Assembly: GCA_002914805.1 (NCBI GenBank)
Contig: JXTB01000169.1
Span: 540,950 to 604,949, forward strand
Direction: 5' to 3'
Origin: Parasponia andersonii
Lineage: Eukaryota; Streptophyta; Magnoliopsida; Rosales; Cannabaceae
Length of the DNA: 64,000 nucleotides
This document shows, piece after piece, positions 43,357-55,679 of this stretch. Both the position numbers and the translations under genes were made by a program. Each line of letters opens with the position of its first letter. The stretch's first letter is position 1. The notes beneath the pieces are model-generated. The model was not told the DNA's origin. It did no database searches and saw nothing but the letters and a program-made list of their open reading frames with translations.

Positions 43357-45480
43357 TTATTGTGCAGATGTGCTCACTCCACCATTTCCAGTCTTGGTAG
43401 CTTCATCTTCCCTCTAACTATGGACAAGCTCGACCATGTCTTCGCCGAGGATGGAAAAGTCGAAGTCCAGATGCTCGCAGATGATGTTGTATATGATGGT
43501 CGACGAGGCGATGTCACTGGCTTTGTCTTCGAGCTCCTTGACTTCAGTAGCCTTGAACTCTTCAATAGCCTTGTGAGCCACCTCTATTGTCGCCTCCTTC
43601 ATGTGATTCGGATACTCAGAGATAGTCTTTTCAAGTTCTTTAATTTTTTCCTCGAGCTTCTCCTTTTCGAACTTCTCTTTGGCTAGACCTTCAAGCAGCT
43701 GCTGCCTCTCTAAATCGAAGGCTTTTTTCTCCTCCTCGTGAGCCTTCTCTGAGTCCTCGAATGCTTGAATTATCACGTCAACTTTTTCGGCCTTCTCCAA
43801 ACACTTGAGGACTGGGTCATGCATCAGGACAGTAGCTGCAGCAGTTTGAAAATATAACACATCAATACCAGAAAAATGCATTGAAAAGAGAAAAAGGAAT
43901 ATGCTTACATTTGCCAGCATCCTCATTGCAGAACCAAAAGCAACCTTGGCAGATCATCGCTTCATTCTCTCCCAGCCCTCTTCAGAAGTGAAGCGATCAA
44001 TGAAGGTTGTGCTCGTACCAGCCTTCTCCGGTAATTGATTAAGGAGTGCGAAAAACTCCTCGTCCTTATCAACTTGGTTTGGTTCCGAAGAAGTGGTAGT
44101 CTCCTTGGATGGTTCGGGATGACTCATAGTTTGAGGCTGTGGAGGAGGCGAGCTTGTTGGAATATCCTCGAAGGCGACTTTTCATTTCTTGGAAGTGTCG
44201 ATCTTCTCTTTCCTTTTTGATGTCAATGGAAGGTGTGCTCTCTGACATCTTGGACTTTGCCATGGACCCCAGAATGGAAGGTGGTGCTCACAGTCTGCTA
44301 CCAATAACCATTTCTGTATAGATGTGTCAGCAAGCGACGTGACATAATACGATGATGATGAAAATATATATATGTATATATATAATTACCCTCTTACTGT
44401 TGAGAAGCTGGCGGTGATGCTGTTTCTGGAGATGATGGTTCTGAAGTTGTAGGGGTGGCAGGTGCTTTTTGTTTCCTAGGTTTGGAAGACGAGGTACTCT
44501 TTTCCGTCTACTTCCTCGGCTTCTTTTTCTTCGAGCCCGAGGGTCTGGTCAAACGGATGGTGGGATCAGGGAACGCAGCTCCCTTTGGAAGCAAACCACA
44601 AGCGACCAGTTCTTGGAAGTCCCAAGCTTCTTCCAATCGAATTCCTCAATCGGAAGGTCGTTGATTCTGTACACCGTTGCGAACTGTTCTCTGGAAAGTC
44701 CGGGCCCTTCCCTGTTGTCTGCGATGACCTACGAGTGCGATGAGAATAAATATGATTATACAGAAAAGGCGATAAATTGAAAGCTACCTACTAGGATTTT
44801 GAAAGAAGCCGTTATCTGCATAGTCAAAGTGGAAAAATGGATTTTTCCATTTTCTCATGTTGTTGCGAACCCCGTAGATAGTTTTTATTGCTTAGTTCGA
44901 CCATTTGCTCGCATAAAAGAAGCCAAAGTCTGACAGGTTTGATTTCACTTGGTAAAACTAAGCGAACTCTTCAGGAGTAGAGGTTTCTAAGCCTAATTTA
45001 TGGTATAATATGTACAGACCTACCATGTATCTATAAGTATTTAGAGTTAGTTGAAAAGAAACGACTCTGTAATAGTCGACGATGGATTTTATGTACGGAT
45101 GAAGTGGAAGGTGGACCCCGCTTCGGCGAGGTGGTGTATGTGGCCGATTGAACTCCATAGGAAGGCGAAGGGGGATGGTGATCTTGCAGTTGTGCAAGAT
45201 CTTGTTGAGCTTGTTCGTAGTACAGCTCGTCCTTATATTAATACATGACCAGTCTCTCTCTACATATTGATAACCCGTTGCGAACGCAGGAGCATCTCTG
45301 ATATGTCGGGGCCATTGGTCTTGAGGAAGGTCGCCTATACGAGGACTACTTTGCCTAACCCTGATTGTCTCAACTTCGGGTTCTGGCTCAAGATAATTTT
45401 TGAGGTTTATGGAGCTAACACTGGTATTGGAAGATTCTCCTGAGAATGCATTCCCTTCCCTAAAATCCTCACTACCAGAC
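43357..45480 (-). pseudogene. Antisense gene of gypsy element 2 (PF04195-like segment plus coiled coil)
   Basis: Same gene and place as 7384-9536 in element 1, running against the retrotransposon. The N-terminal half (about 45240-44960) shows ITIPLRLPMEFNRPHTPP, VHLPLHPYIKSIVDYY and, further on, FFYASKWSN and GVRNNMRKWKNPFFHF in the gypsy-type transposase-like (PF04195) manner. A basic linker (SGSKKKKPRK) and a Ser/Pro-rich segment follow. The last exon is a charged coiled coil (EKEKLEEKIKELEKTISEY). The intron donor is intact GT (43908-43907), while the acceptor is AA instead of AG near 43846; element 1 shows the reverse. A TAG at 43414 replaces the tryptophan of element 1's HSWRED. The promoter is unknown. 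Confidence 0.65.
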
Positions 45481-46480
45481 TTCTGAAAAGAAATATGGAT
45501 GGATTTAGTCCTATGCGAGCATCAGGGATCTTAGCTATATGCGAGCAGTTTTGGGGTCTCATCCTAGGATTACATCAACAAGCTACTCATCGAATTTTTT
45601 CTAATCGATCTACGAATTCATAAGAATCATTCGAGCAGTTTGTTAAAAAAGAAAATAAAAACTCTTTCACGAGTTTATCTCTGTCAGTCATCTAAAAGAA
45701 GAATCTATAAACTAACGAAGGGGATCTAAATATTTCCATTTTACAGTCCATCCAAATACAGGATGGGTTTATGTTCAGAATATTTTGGCTCTACAGTTTG
45801 TTCCTATTTTCTATTCTAGGATCTATAAATAAGAGTTCTGGAAAAATCGAAGAACAAGAGAGAGAGGATATATACTAACCTTTCTTCGAAAATGGAGGGA
45901 CCAAGATGACGTTTGAAGGATTGTGATGATAACTTCGTCGGAGAAGATGACAAAGTTGTGCGAGCTGAGAAACAAAACGATGCCGAAAGGATGGCTCTGT
46001 GAATACTTCGGGTTTCGAGAGAAATAGTATATGATAGGTTTTTTTTTGAAGAGAAGGCAGATTAGTTTTCGATATATATACCTCGAGCGTCGTCAAATCA
46101 CAGCCGTAGATCAAGGTATTTAATTTTTAGATCCAAAGGCCGAAGTTCATGCGGGATTTTGATTTTTTCCGAAATTAAATCGATATCTTTTCAAAATTTG
46201 AAATGATTCGATTTAAGACGACAGCTGGCATCATCGCTATCATTATGTCTGGTTAAAAAGGAAAAAGAAGGGAAAAGTCTCCTCGAGTTTTGTTATTCTT
46301 CTTAGAAAAAGTGACACGTGATTTCATCTGTCAGAAAAAGATACGCGTAACCTTAAAAAGGGTGAAATTTGAGATCTGGCGACTTTTCGACTCTTCTAAG
46401 GGTTTCTAGGTCATGACGTCGCATTTTTTAAGCTCGCACTTATAGTAGAAGGAAGCTCCATTTTATCCTAAAGAACTAAT

Positions 46481-46496
46481 GGAGTTGGGAGGCAAT
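46481..46496 (+). other. Polypurine tract of gypsy element 2
   Basis: GGAGTTGGGAGGCAAT directly precedes the 3' LTR. Confidence 0.8.
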
Positions 46497-47116
46497 TGTT
46501 GTACGATCTAAAATCCTATATATTGGTCAATACCATGAAGGAAAAAGTTGACCAAGTGAGTGTCAGGTCACATGAGTAAGTTAGTGCGACCAGAATAAAA
46601 AGAAAACTAGACTAAGCTTTGTCAAACGGATAACCTACAAAGAAAAGGAAACAAAAGATTCTCTTTAAAGATCGACCAATCATTTCATTTAAGTGATTAC
46701 CCAGTTATATTGTTACTCAAATTATATTGTCTGATTATACAGTTACCCATTCTCACAATTAGGAAATATTGAGTTATCCTCACCTATATAAAAGGAGTTC
46801 AATGTTTCAGTGAGAGATCTTGAACTTTTCTGATCTTGAGAGGCTGGGAGATCTTTGATCCTTTCTTGATCTTTGAAATCTTCGGAGAACCTTTTAAACA
46901 CTTGCTTTTCTTTCTGGACAAATACATTGTAATTTTGAGCTCTTGTAATTCTCCAAAAAATAGAAAAGAACAGTAGGCGTAAGGCTCATCTTTTTTGGGG
47001 CTGAACCACTATAAAATTCTTGTCTCTTTATTTGCTTTAGTTAATTAAACATTTTCACACACAAGCCACATTTTGTAATTTTCCTAAATTTATTGTTGAC
47101 AAAACCTCCGTCAACA
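46497..47116 (+). repeat. 3' LTR of gypsy element 2
   Basis: 620 bp, TGTTG...CAACA. It lacks all full 25-bp GTGCGACC units and passes from AGTAAGTTA straight to GTGCGACCAG, which explains nearly all of its shortness. CACAC follows at 47117-47121. Confidence 0.92.
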
Positions 47117-47121
47117 CACAC

Positions 47122-49008
47122 AAAAGAGAATTACCTCTTTGGGAAAAATTGGCTACTTTGTTAGAGGAAAAAAAAAAAGAAAAAGAAAAAAAGAAGCTAA
47201 ATATTTCAAGCATTTGTATAAATTTTGGCTTAAGATAGCCCTGATTATTGTATTGCTATCTAATTTTTGGCACAATATTTTCAACAAAATATACTTTCCC
47301 CGTGTACTATTTCTCATAAAACAAGACTTAAATTAATTAGTTCCATTAGACATCGAACTTGGATATTATATATGTAAACGTTATGCTTTCTACATTAAGT
47401 ATATGCATATATATATATATATATATTTTGATTTTGTACATACAGTGGTACTATATATATATACATCCGATATAAGAATTGGCATGACTAGCTTTTATCT
47501 TTTTCGAAGGGTAAGATTTCAGTTATTGATGGATCCAAGCAAATTCCACGCTTTTAATTGCATCATCATCTAGCACAAAATCACAAATGGAAGCTTGCGT
47601 AATGAAGCACTATAAATAAAACAAGTATATATTTTTTGTTTTGCACTTGTTAATTATTATTTATTTAGTACTAATATACATTATTTTTAAGATCTAAGAA
47701 TTAAAGAATTGGGGTGGGGAAGAAGCGGAATGTTTGACTAATCTGAATGACAGTGACACACATATACATAGCTAGCTAGCCTTTATTAAAGTAAGAGATT
47801 AGAGAAGATTGATCAGTTATTCTCAAATTGGTAATAATAAATTTATGCGTTCAGAAGACAAAGCTAAGAAATCAGAACACACCTCTCATTAACATGCCTT
47901 GACTCTAGTCTACGAACATTTTCTTTGGATGTATTTCCTTTTTGAATTGAGGTCATGTATTAGCAAGTACTTAACTGAGTTTTGTACACAACGCACGAAA
48001 AACTAAATAAAACCAAAAGAGGGCCATCAAAATAATTTTTTAGTTCAATTTAATTAAAAGCATTAGTAATATTGGAAAAGAGTACTGCTTACAAGTTAAA
48101 TTTTCCCATTATATACATGATATTGGGGTATTAAAATTAAGCACAGCTTATATATGCTCGTAGATTTTAGTCGATTTGGTTCTTGATCAGTAGCCGAATT
48201 AGAAATTTTCAACGTTCAATTTAAATTTTGAGTAAAGATCAAGAAAATAGTAATTTCCCTTCACGCAAGTTAATATATGGTTAAAAATAGTGTTACAATA
48301 GTGAAATCAAAATGTAGTGGGTATCCCATGTGGAAGCAACCATAAAACGTTAAAAAACTACTAGTATATTTTTTTTGCCCTTTGGGATTTAATTTTTGTA
48401 GTTTACAAGACTGTGTATATTTATATATGTATTAATTTTCAACAAAAGTACTAACCTCAACTATATCCCATCTAGAGATGCTTAAATTTTAACTATCTTA
48501 ACCCGTAAGTAACTGAAAAGGTTGTTAGCTAGTGATCAATTATAAGTGATGGGACCTTATTAGCACTAACTAGCTACCCCGTTGGAGTCTCTAGTTCCAG
48601 GCTATATATCCAACATAATGAGAGCGGAAAAAAAAAAAAAAACACTTAGACCCCGATTATAAATTTTGTGTAGGCGATGATTTTGTATGACGATGATCCT
48701 TTGACCAAAGGTCATGAAGACCACAATTAGTTTCCTATCGTCTCATTAATAAGTGGAGTTTGAGTGAGGAATATCATAGGCTTCACCTTTTTTGAATATG
48801 TGATCAACGTGTTGTGACAAAAGAGGACCATGCAGAATCCCATTATTTGAATGTAACTCTAATTTAATTGTGTCATCGGGACTCAAAAACATCCAAAGGT
48901 CCTACTTCGCTTTTTTTAATTGTGACATGTTTCAACTTTAATCTTAAAGTTGATTAGCCTTTGGTTTTCTTGGTGGGATTAAATACATTATTTTGTCTTT
49001 TTAATAAA
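47122..49008. other. Intergenic DNA without a supported gene
   Basis: No gene is seen. There is a purine-rich A/G run at about 47168-47195 and (TA)n at 47405-47428. Short open frames are not supported by any motif. Confidence 0.4.
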
Positions 49009-49248
49009 GGTTGCTAATTCAATAGTTTTTTTTTTTTTATTTATGGGTAGGTTTTTTTTTTTAGCCGTTGGATCACCATTAGATGATGATCCAATGGCTA
49101 TAATGAAGTACATGAAAAGACGTGCATCATTAATGCTCTTTCTCTCTCTTACTTTTTACAATAAAAAAATGTGCATGCTAAATTTTCATTGGCCAAATTG
49201 ATATCTATGCATAAGTAAAAAAAAAAAATACCTACTGGATTGGTGCCC
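49009..49248 (+). mobile_element. (TA)n-flanked MITE, copy 5
   Basis: A well-preserved copy. It starts GGTTGCTAATTCAATAG, has the palindrome GCCGTTGGATCACCATTAGA...GATCCAATGGC, the AAAAGACGTGCATCATTAAT core and TGTGCATGCTAAATTTTC, and ends CTGGATTGGTGCCC at 49248, followed by (TA)n. Confidence 0.8.
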
Positions 49249-49318
49249 ATATATATATATTTTTTTCCCATATATATATATATTTTTTTTCCCATATATA
49301 TATATTTTTTTTGATTAA

Positions 49319-49560
49319 GGGCACCAATCCAGTAAGTATTTTTTTTTTCTACCTATGCATAGGTATTAATTTGGCCAATGAAAATTTAGCATGCATATTT
49401 TTTTATTGTAAAAAGTAAAAAAGAGAAAGAGCATTAATGATGCACGTCTTTTAATGCACTTTATTATAACCATTGGATCACCATTAGATGGGGATCCAAC
49501 GGCTAAAAAAGAATAACTACCCATAAGTTAAAAAAAAAATACCTATTAGATTAGCAACCT
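49319..49560 (-). mobile_element. (TA)n-flanked MITE, copy 6 (inverted partner of copy 5)
   Basis: It starts GGGCACCAATCCAGTAAG (complement of the right terminus), carries TTGGCCAATGAAAATTTAGC and GATGCACGTCTTTT, then GATCACCATTAGATGGGGATCC, and ends ATTAGATTAGCAACC, with (TA)n beyond. It faces copy 5 across 70 bp. Bases from 49486 onward are repeated after the N at 52749. Confidence 0.8.
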
Positions 49561-52393
49561 CTATATATATATATATATATATTCTACAAGTCCGAGAGAG
49601 CATTTTATTCTCACGAAGAAATTACCATCACGACAGTAATTATATAAAACAACAAATTAAAAGATGTTAATTAATAGTGTAATTATCATAAAGTGTAAAC
49701 TCTATTTTTTTTGAAAACTCTATCAACGGCTGGCTAGCCAGTCACAGAATGACTCGGTTGCGACAAATATTTTCAAGTAGTTGTATCTTTCTTGTTTTGT
49801 AGTTTGTCAAGTTTTTCTTTTGGGTTAAGATTAGCACTATTTTTACTTTTCCAAAAAATATTTCTGACTCGAGTTTTGAGCTTGAAGAATGTTAACAATA
49901 CATTTTTTACTACTAGGATTAATGCTCTTAAACATGTTTTTAGGATTTTTGCTGAATAAATAAAAGAATACTTTTTATTTAAAATTGTGCATAAAAATAT
50001 CAGAAAATTTTTAATTTATTAATGTGATCATAGATTTTGTTTGTAAGTGTTATATGCATGAAGATTAAATTTAAAGATAATAAATATAATTTGTAATAAT
50101 TAATTAATCAAAGTTAGAATTTAATTAAATATTATTAGTATAATTCACTAATACTGAGAATATAATAGTCTTATCCAAATTATTAATGTAATGATATCAC
50201 AATGTATTTTTATATAATAAAATTATATAGGATTAGACTAGATGTGAATTGAATATCACATCAATTCCATTGACTATTGAGAATTTAAGCAGTTATATAT
50301 TCATATTTATAATATTGTATTGTTTGACATACTTGTTAAAATTTGTTTTTCAAATAAGTTGAATTACTTGTATCTTGGGAACATAATGAGATGAATAGCT
50401 GAGAATGCAACTTATAAATATGGAATCCATTTCTTCCTGAAGAAAGCCAGAAAGATGATTCATAAGTCTCTAATACTACCTTAAATAAATACTATATTGG
50501 ATATTACAGTATATCTATTATTATACACTCGATAATATCACGACCGAAAATCCAAGACCGTAACTTTTGGTAATTTGGAGTGTAAATTAATATAAATAAA
50601 GAATTTGTAAAAGTCAAAAGAAATCAAGTACTTGGGTTTTTCATTCTAGTATCAAATCATTATAAATTCCATGTAAAAAAAAGGGTCAATCTTTGGTTTT
50701 ATTTATTAAGAAAGATACACTAATTAAAATTCAATAAAACATAGTTAAGTTGTACAGAGACTTGGTTTAATAAAGCTACAATATTGATTAAATAGAATTT
50801 TCAAACCTTGAATCCGAATGTCTAAAATTTAACTTAAAAAGTCTGTCTGAATTCTAAGTACTTTAAAACTTTAAAAATAAGCTCCTTAAGAACTATTGTG
50901 TCCAATTTATACACCCAAATCTCAAGTAATATTAAATATATCATCATACATTCACTTATTATGAACAATAAACTTGGTTAAATAGTTAGACATGGAAAAA
51001 TAATGAGACAAAGAAAGGTACTAGCCAAGGAGGAATAGGACCATGAGTGCAAGCCAAGCAACTTGCCTGGCTAAGGAGACAACTGACTCGAATGAACTAC
51101 CTAAAAGGGAGGAAAATAGGAGGGGTGAGCTTGAAAGCTCAGTAGAGAAATTGTTACCTTATATAAAAACTTTTTTAGTGATAGAAAATTCCTACATGGT
51201 TAGTTTAATCTAAAACACTTTTGTAAAATATGTATACATATATGCACAAAAATCTCCAAAATCGATAGTCTGTATGCATATATATATATATATAGACACA
51301 TATAAAAGCATGATATCCAAAAATCAATCAATCCATCGAAACATGACACGAATCTACCTATACCCATAAGTTCACTACCTCTCATCAATGAAAACTAGGA
51401 TGTTAGTACTACGTGTGCCATACAGCTTGCTTGACACTTAGCCCATAACCGGAGGGGATACCCTTGTATCGCCTACTAATCCTAGAAGGGCAACCGTATT
51501 ACGTACACTTGCCAGATAGGGAGGTAATTAGAAGAAATACCCCATGCTCACAGAACCGTCGGTGGGGCCGTAGCGCCACATTATAAAAATCTTATGATGC
51601 TAACTTGGTACTCATGTGTGATCCTATGATATATGTACTCTGAACTGATGTGTAAAAATAACCATGCAGTAATTTAAGTTCAAATAATGCTCTGCTTTTT
51701 AATAAAATAGTTAATTAAATTTTATAGAAAAATGGGTAGCATACGATCCTATTTTAACATATCCAAAAATAACCTGTACTCAGAAAAGTCCCAGAGCAAT
51801 CCAATATATATAATACAATTCAATTCCATCATATATATCCAAAATAATTCAAAAATCACATTTGTCGTCGTGTGTTGTAGAAATTAAGTTTTAATAAAAA
51901 AGGACATAAAATAAAGGTAACTGAATCCCTACCTTACTAGAATAAGGATTCTCAAGGTGCTATTGAACAATCGCTCGGAGTATTGGGAACCAATTCTAAG
52001 CTCTTGATCGCTTACTTATAAAAAATCAACTCCTTAACGGAGCTTCAAATCAATAAGCAAACCTATCCATTGAATTCTTTCAGGTTCCTTTCGATAATAT
52101 GAACCCAACGAGCTCAAGAACACGACCTAAAACGACGCTAGAAAATCAAAGTTCTCCTGTGGCCATTAATGGTGTTTCCGGTGACGGGGAGCTTAGCGGC
52201 AATCGAGGATGGGTGGCATAGGCTGCTAGTGGCACGGGGAGGTCTCGTTGGCGTCTGGGCTAGCTAGACGGTGGGTGAGGCGATGGCAGATCCTGGTCCT
52301 TCTGGTTCGGTCGAAAACGAGGGAAGAGAGAAAAGTGTGTGAGATCGAGAGGGGGAGAGGACGAGCGAGAGAGAGAGAGAGAGAGAGAGATGT
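49486..52393 (+). repeat. 2.9-kb direct repeat, copy A
   Basis: This block recurs at 52750 with a constant offset of 3,264 bases at every point checked, from the MITE end to the GA microsatellite, so there is no insertion or deletion between copies. It ends in (GA)12 at 52367-52390. It contains the right part of MITE copy 6 and then AT-rich DNA. From 50536 on (TATCACGACCGAAAATCC) the sequence resembles the start of a long gypsy LTR by word style only. No gene is supported. The section 52100-52320 is less AT-rich. Confidence 0.9.
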
Positions 52394-52748
52394 GGAGGAA
52401 GAGGCCGTGGTTGTCGGAATTTAGAGACAAGAGGAGAATGAGGGAATTGGATTGGTTGAGGATGAAGGTAAACAGAAGAATTTAAGACTTAACGGAGAAA
52501 GAGCTAGCTGCAACGGGGGGAAGAGCTGATTCAACTCTTGAATTCGGGTTCTTCGTATTGACAAGATATGTCATTGTTATAGATAATAATGTCATTGTAA
52601 CATAAATACTATCTAAATTTTGTTTTATTTTCCTTAAAAAAACATTTGTAGGACTTTTGAAAGGGTAAATATTTACCAAAAATTCTATTGCGAATACTTC
52701 TTCGCAATAGAGCTTTTTTACTCTATTAATTTTTAAACTTTTGCATTT
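52394..52748. other. Single-copy spacer between the direct repeats
   Basis: 355 bp without a gene. A perfect 11-bp hairpin (TCTATTGCGAA / TTCGCAATAGA, loop of six) lies at 52684-52711 and is followed by a T run. The stretch ends at the N at 52749. Confidence 0.5.
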
Positions 52749-52749
52749 N
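52749..52749. other. Unresolved base (N) at the repeat junction
   Basis: A single N lies exactly where the second copy of the 2.9-kb repeat begins, in the middle of a MITE sequence. It is likely a scaffold join. Confidence 0.9.
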
Positions 52750-55627
52750 AGATGGGGATCCAACGGCTAAAAAAGAATAACTACCCATAAGTTAAAAAAA
52801 AAATACCTATTAGATTAGCAACCTCTATATATATATATATATATATTCTACAAGTCCGAGAGAGCATTTTATTCTCACGAAGAAATTACCATCACGACAG
52901 TAATTATATAAAACAACAAATTAAAAGATGTTAATTAATAGTGTAATTATCATAAAGTGTAAACTCTATTTTTTTTGAAAACTCTATCAACGGCTGGCTA
53001 GCCAGTCACAGAATGACTCGGTTGCGACAAATATTTTCAAGTAGTTGTATCTTTCTTGTTTTGTAGTTTGTCAAGTTTTTCTTTTGGGTTAAGATTAGCA
53101 CTATTTTTACTTTTCCAAAAAATATTTCTGACTCGAGTTTTGAGCTTGAAGAATGTTAACAATACATTTTTTACTACTAGGATTAATGCTCTTAAACATG
53201 TTTTTAGGATTTTTGCTGAATAAATAAAAGAATACTTTTTATTTAAAATTGTGCATAAAAATATCAGAAAATTTTTAATTTATTAATGTGATCATAGATT
53301 TTGTTTGTAAGTGTTATATGCATGAAGATTAAATTTAAAGATAATAAATATAATTTGTAATAATTAATTAATCAAAGTTAGAATTTAATTAAATATTATT
53401 AGTATAATTCACTAATACTGAGAATATAATAGTCTTATCCAAATTATTAATGTAATGATATCACAATGTATTTTTATATAATAAAATTATATAGGATTAG
53501 ACTAGATGTGAATTGAATATCACATCAATTCCATTGACTATTGAGAATTTAAGCAGTTATATATTCATATTTATAATATTGTATTGTTTGACATACTTGT
53601 TAAAATTTGTTTTTCAAATAAGTTGAATTACTTGTATCTTGGGAACATAATGAGATGAATAGCTGAGAATGCAACTTATAAATATGGAATCCATTTCTTC
53701 CTGAAGAAAGCCAGAAAGATGATTCATAAGTCTCTAATACTACCTTAAATAAATACTATATTGGATATTACAGTATATCTATTATTATACACTCGATAAT
53801 ATCACGACCGAAAATCCAAGACCGTAACTTTTGGTAATTTGGAGTGTAAATTAATATAAATAAAGAATTTGTAAAAGTCAAAAGAAATCAAGTACTTGGG
53901 TTTTTCATTCTAGTATCAAATCATTATAAATTCCATGTAAAAAAAAGGGTCAATCTTTGGTTTTATTTATTAAGAAAGATACACTAATTAAAATTCAATA
54001 AAACATAGTTAAGTTGTACAGAGACTTGGTTTAATAAAGCTACAATATTGATTAAATAGAATTTTCAAACCTTGAATCCGAATGTCTAAAATTTAACTTA
54101 AAAAGTCTGTCTGAATTCTAAGTACTTTAAAACTTTAAAAATAAGCTCCTTAAGAACTATTGTGTCCAATTTATACACCCAAATCTCAAGTAATATTAAA
54201 TATATCATCATACATTCACTTATTATGAACAATAAACTTGGTTAAATAGTTAGACATGGAAAAATAATGAGACAAAGAAAGGTACTAGCCAAGGAGGAAT
54301 AGGACCATGAGTGCAAGCCAAGCAACTTGCCTGGCTAAGGAGACAACTGACTCGAATGAACTACCTAAAAGGGAGGAAAATAGGAGGGGTGAGCTTGAAA
54401 GCTCAGTAGAGAAATTGTTACCTTATATAAAAACTTTTTTAGTGATAGAAAATTCCTACATGGTTAGTTTAATCTAAAACACTTTTGTAAAATATGTATA
54501 CATATATGCACAAAAATCTCCAAAATCGATAGTCTGTATGCATATATATATATATATAGACACATATAAAAGCATGATATCCAAAAATCAATCAATCCAT
54601 CGAAACATGACACGAATCTACCTATACCCATAAGTTCACTACCTCTCATCAATGAAAACTAGGATGTTAGTACTACGTGTGCCATACAGCTTGCTTGACA
54701 CTTAGCCCATAACCGGAGGGGATACCCTTGTATCGCCTACTAATCCTAGAAGGGCAACCGTATTACGTACACTTGCCAGATAGGGAGGTAATTAGAAGAA
54801 ATACCCCATGCTCACAGAACCGTCGGTGGGGCCGTAGCGCCACATTATAAAAATCTTATGATGCTAACTTGGTACTCATGTGTGATCCTATGATATATGT
54901 ACTCTGAACTGATGTGTAAAAATAACCATGCAGTAATTTAAGTTCAAATAATGCTCTGCTTTTTAATAAAATAGTTAATTAAATTTTATAGAAAAATGGG
55001 TAGCATACGATCCTATTTTAACATATCCAAAAATAACCTGTACTCAGAAAAGTCCCAGAGCAATCCAATATATATAATACAATTCAATTCCATCATATAT
55101 ATCCAAAATAATTCAAAAATCACATTTGTCGTCGTGTGTTGTAGAAATTAAGTTTTAATAAAAAAGGACATAAAATAAAGGTAACTGAATCCCTACCTTA
55201 CTAGAATAAGGATTCTCAAGGTGCTATTGAACAATCGCTCGGAGTATTGGGAACCAATTCTAAGCTCTTGATCGCTTACTTATAAAAAATCAACTCCTTA
55301 ACGGAGCTTCAAATCAATAAGCAAACCTATCCATTGAATTCTTTCAGGTTCCTTTCGATAATATGAACCCAACGAGCTCAAGAACACGACCTAAAACGAC
55401 GCTAGAAAATCAAAGTTCTCCTGTGGCCATTAATGGTGTTTCCGGTGACGGGGAGCTTAGCGGCAATCGAGGATGGGTGGCATAGGCTGCTAGTGGCACG
55501 GGGAGGTCTCGTTGGCGTCTGGGCTAGCTAGACGGTGGGTGAGGCGATGGCAGATCCTGGTCCTTCTGGTTCGGTCGAAAACGAGGGAAGAGAGAAAAGT
55601 GTGTGAGATCGAGAGGGGGAGAGGACG

Positions 55628-55678
<51 letters not shown>

Positions 55679-55679
55679 T
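52750..55679 (+). repeat. 2.9-kb direct repeat, copy B
   Basis: It starts AGATGGGGATCC, inside the MITE, and runs parallel to copy A up to the GA microsatellite, which is longer here (55631-55676, about 23 units against 12). After TGT the two copies part: copy A continues GGAGGAAGAGG, copy B TTATATATATAT. Confidence 0.9.

Larger units (their letters stand above)
36024..47116 (+). mobile_element. Ty3/gypsy Tat-lineage LTR retrotransposon, element 2 (near full length)
   Basis: 11,093 bp, bordered by CACAC at 36019-36023 and 47117-47121. It has LTRs of 694 and 620 bp, a primer-binding region, gag, protease, RT, two successive RNase H-type domains, integrase, a 3' region with a few minisatellite units, an antisense gene and a polypurine tract. 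The second RNase H after the usual gypsy one, and the antisense gene, point to the Tat lineage. All pol domains can be read but many stops (mostly TAG or TAA at former CAG, CAA or TGG codons) break them. It is the same family as element 1 and serves as the template that shows what element 1 lost. Confidence 0.92.
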
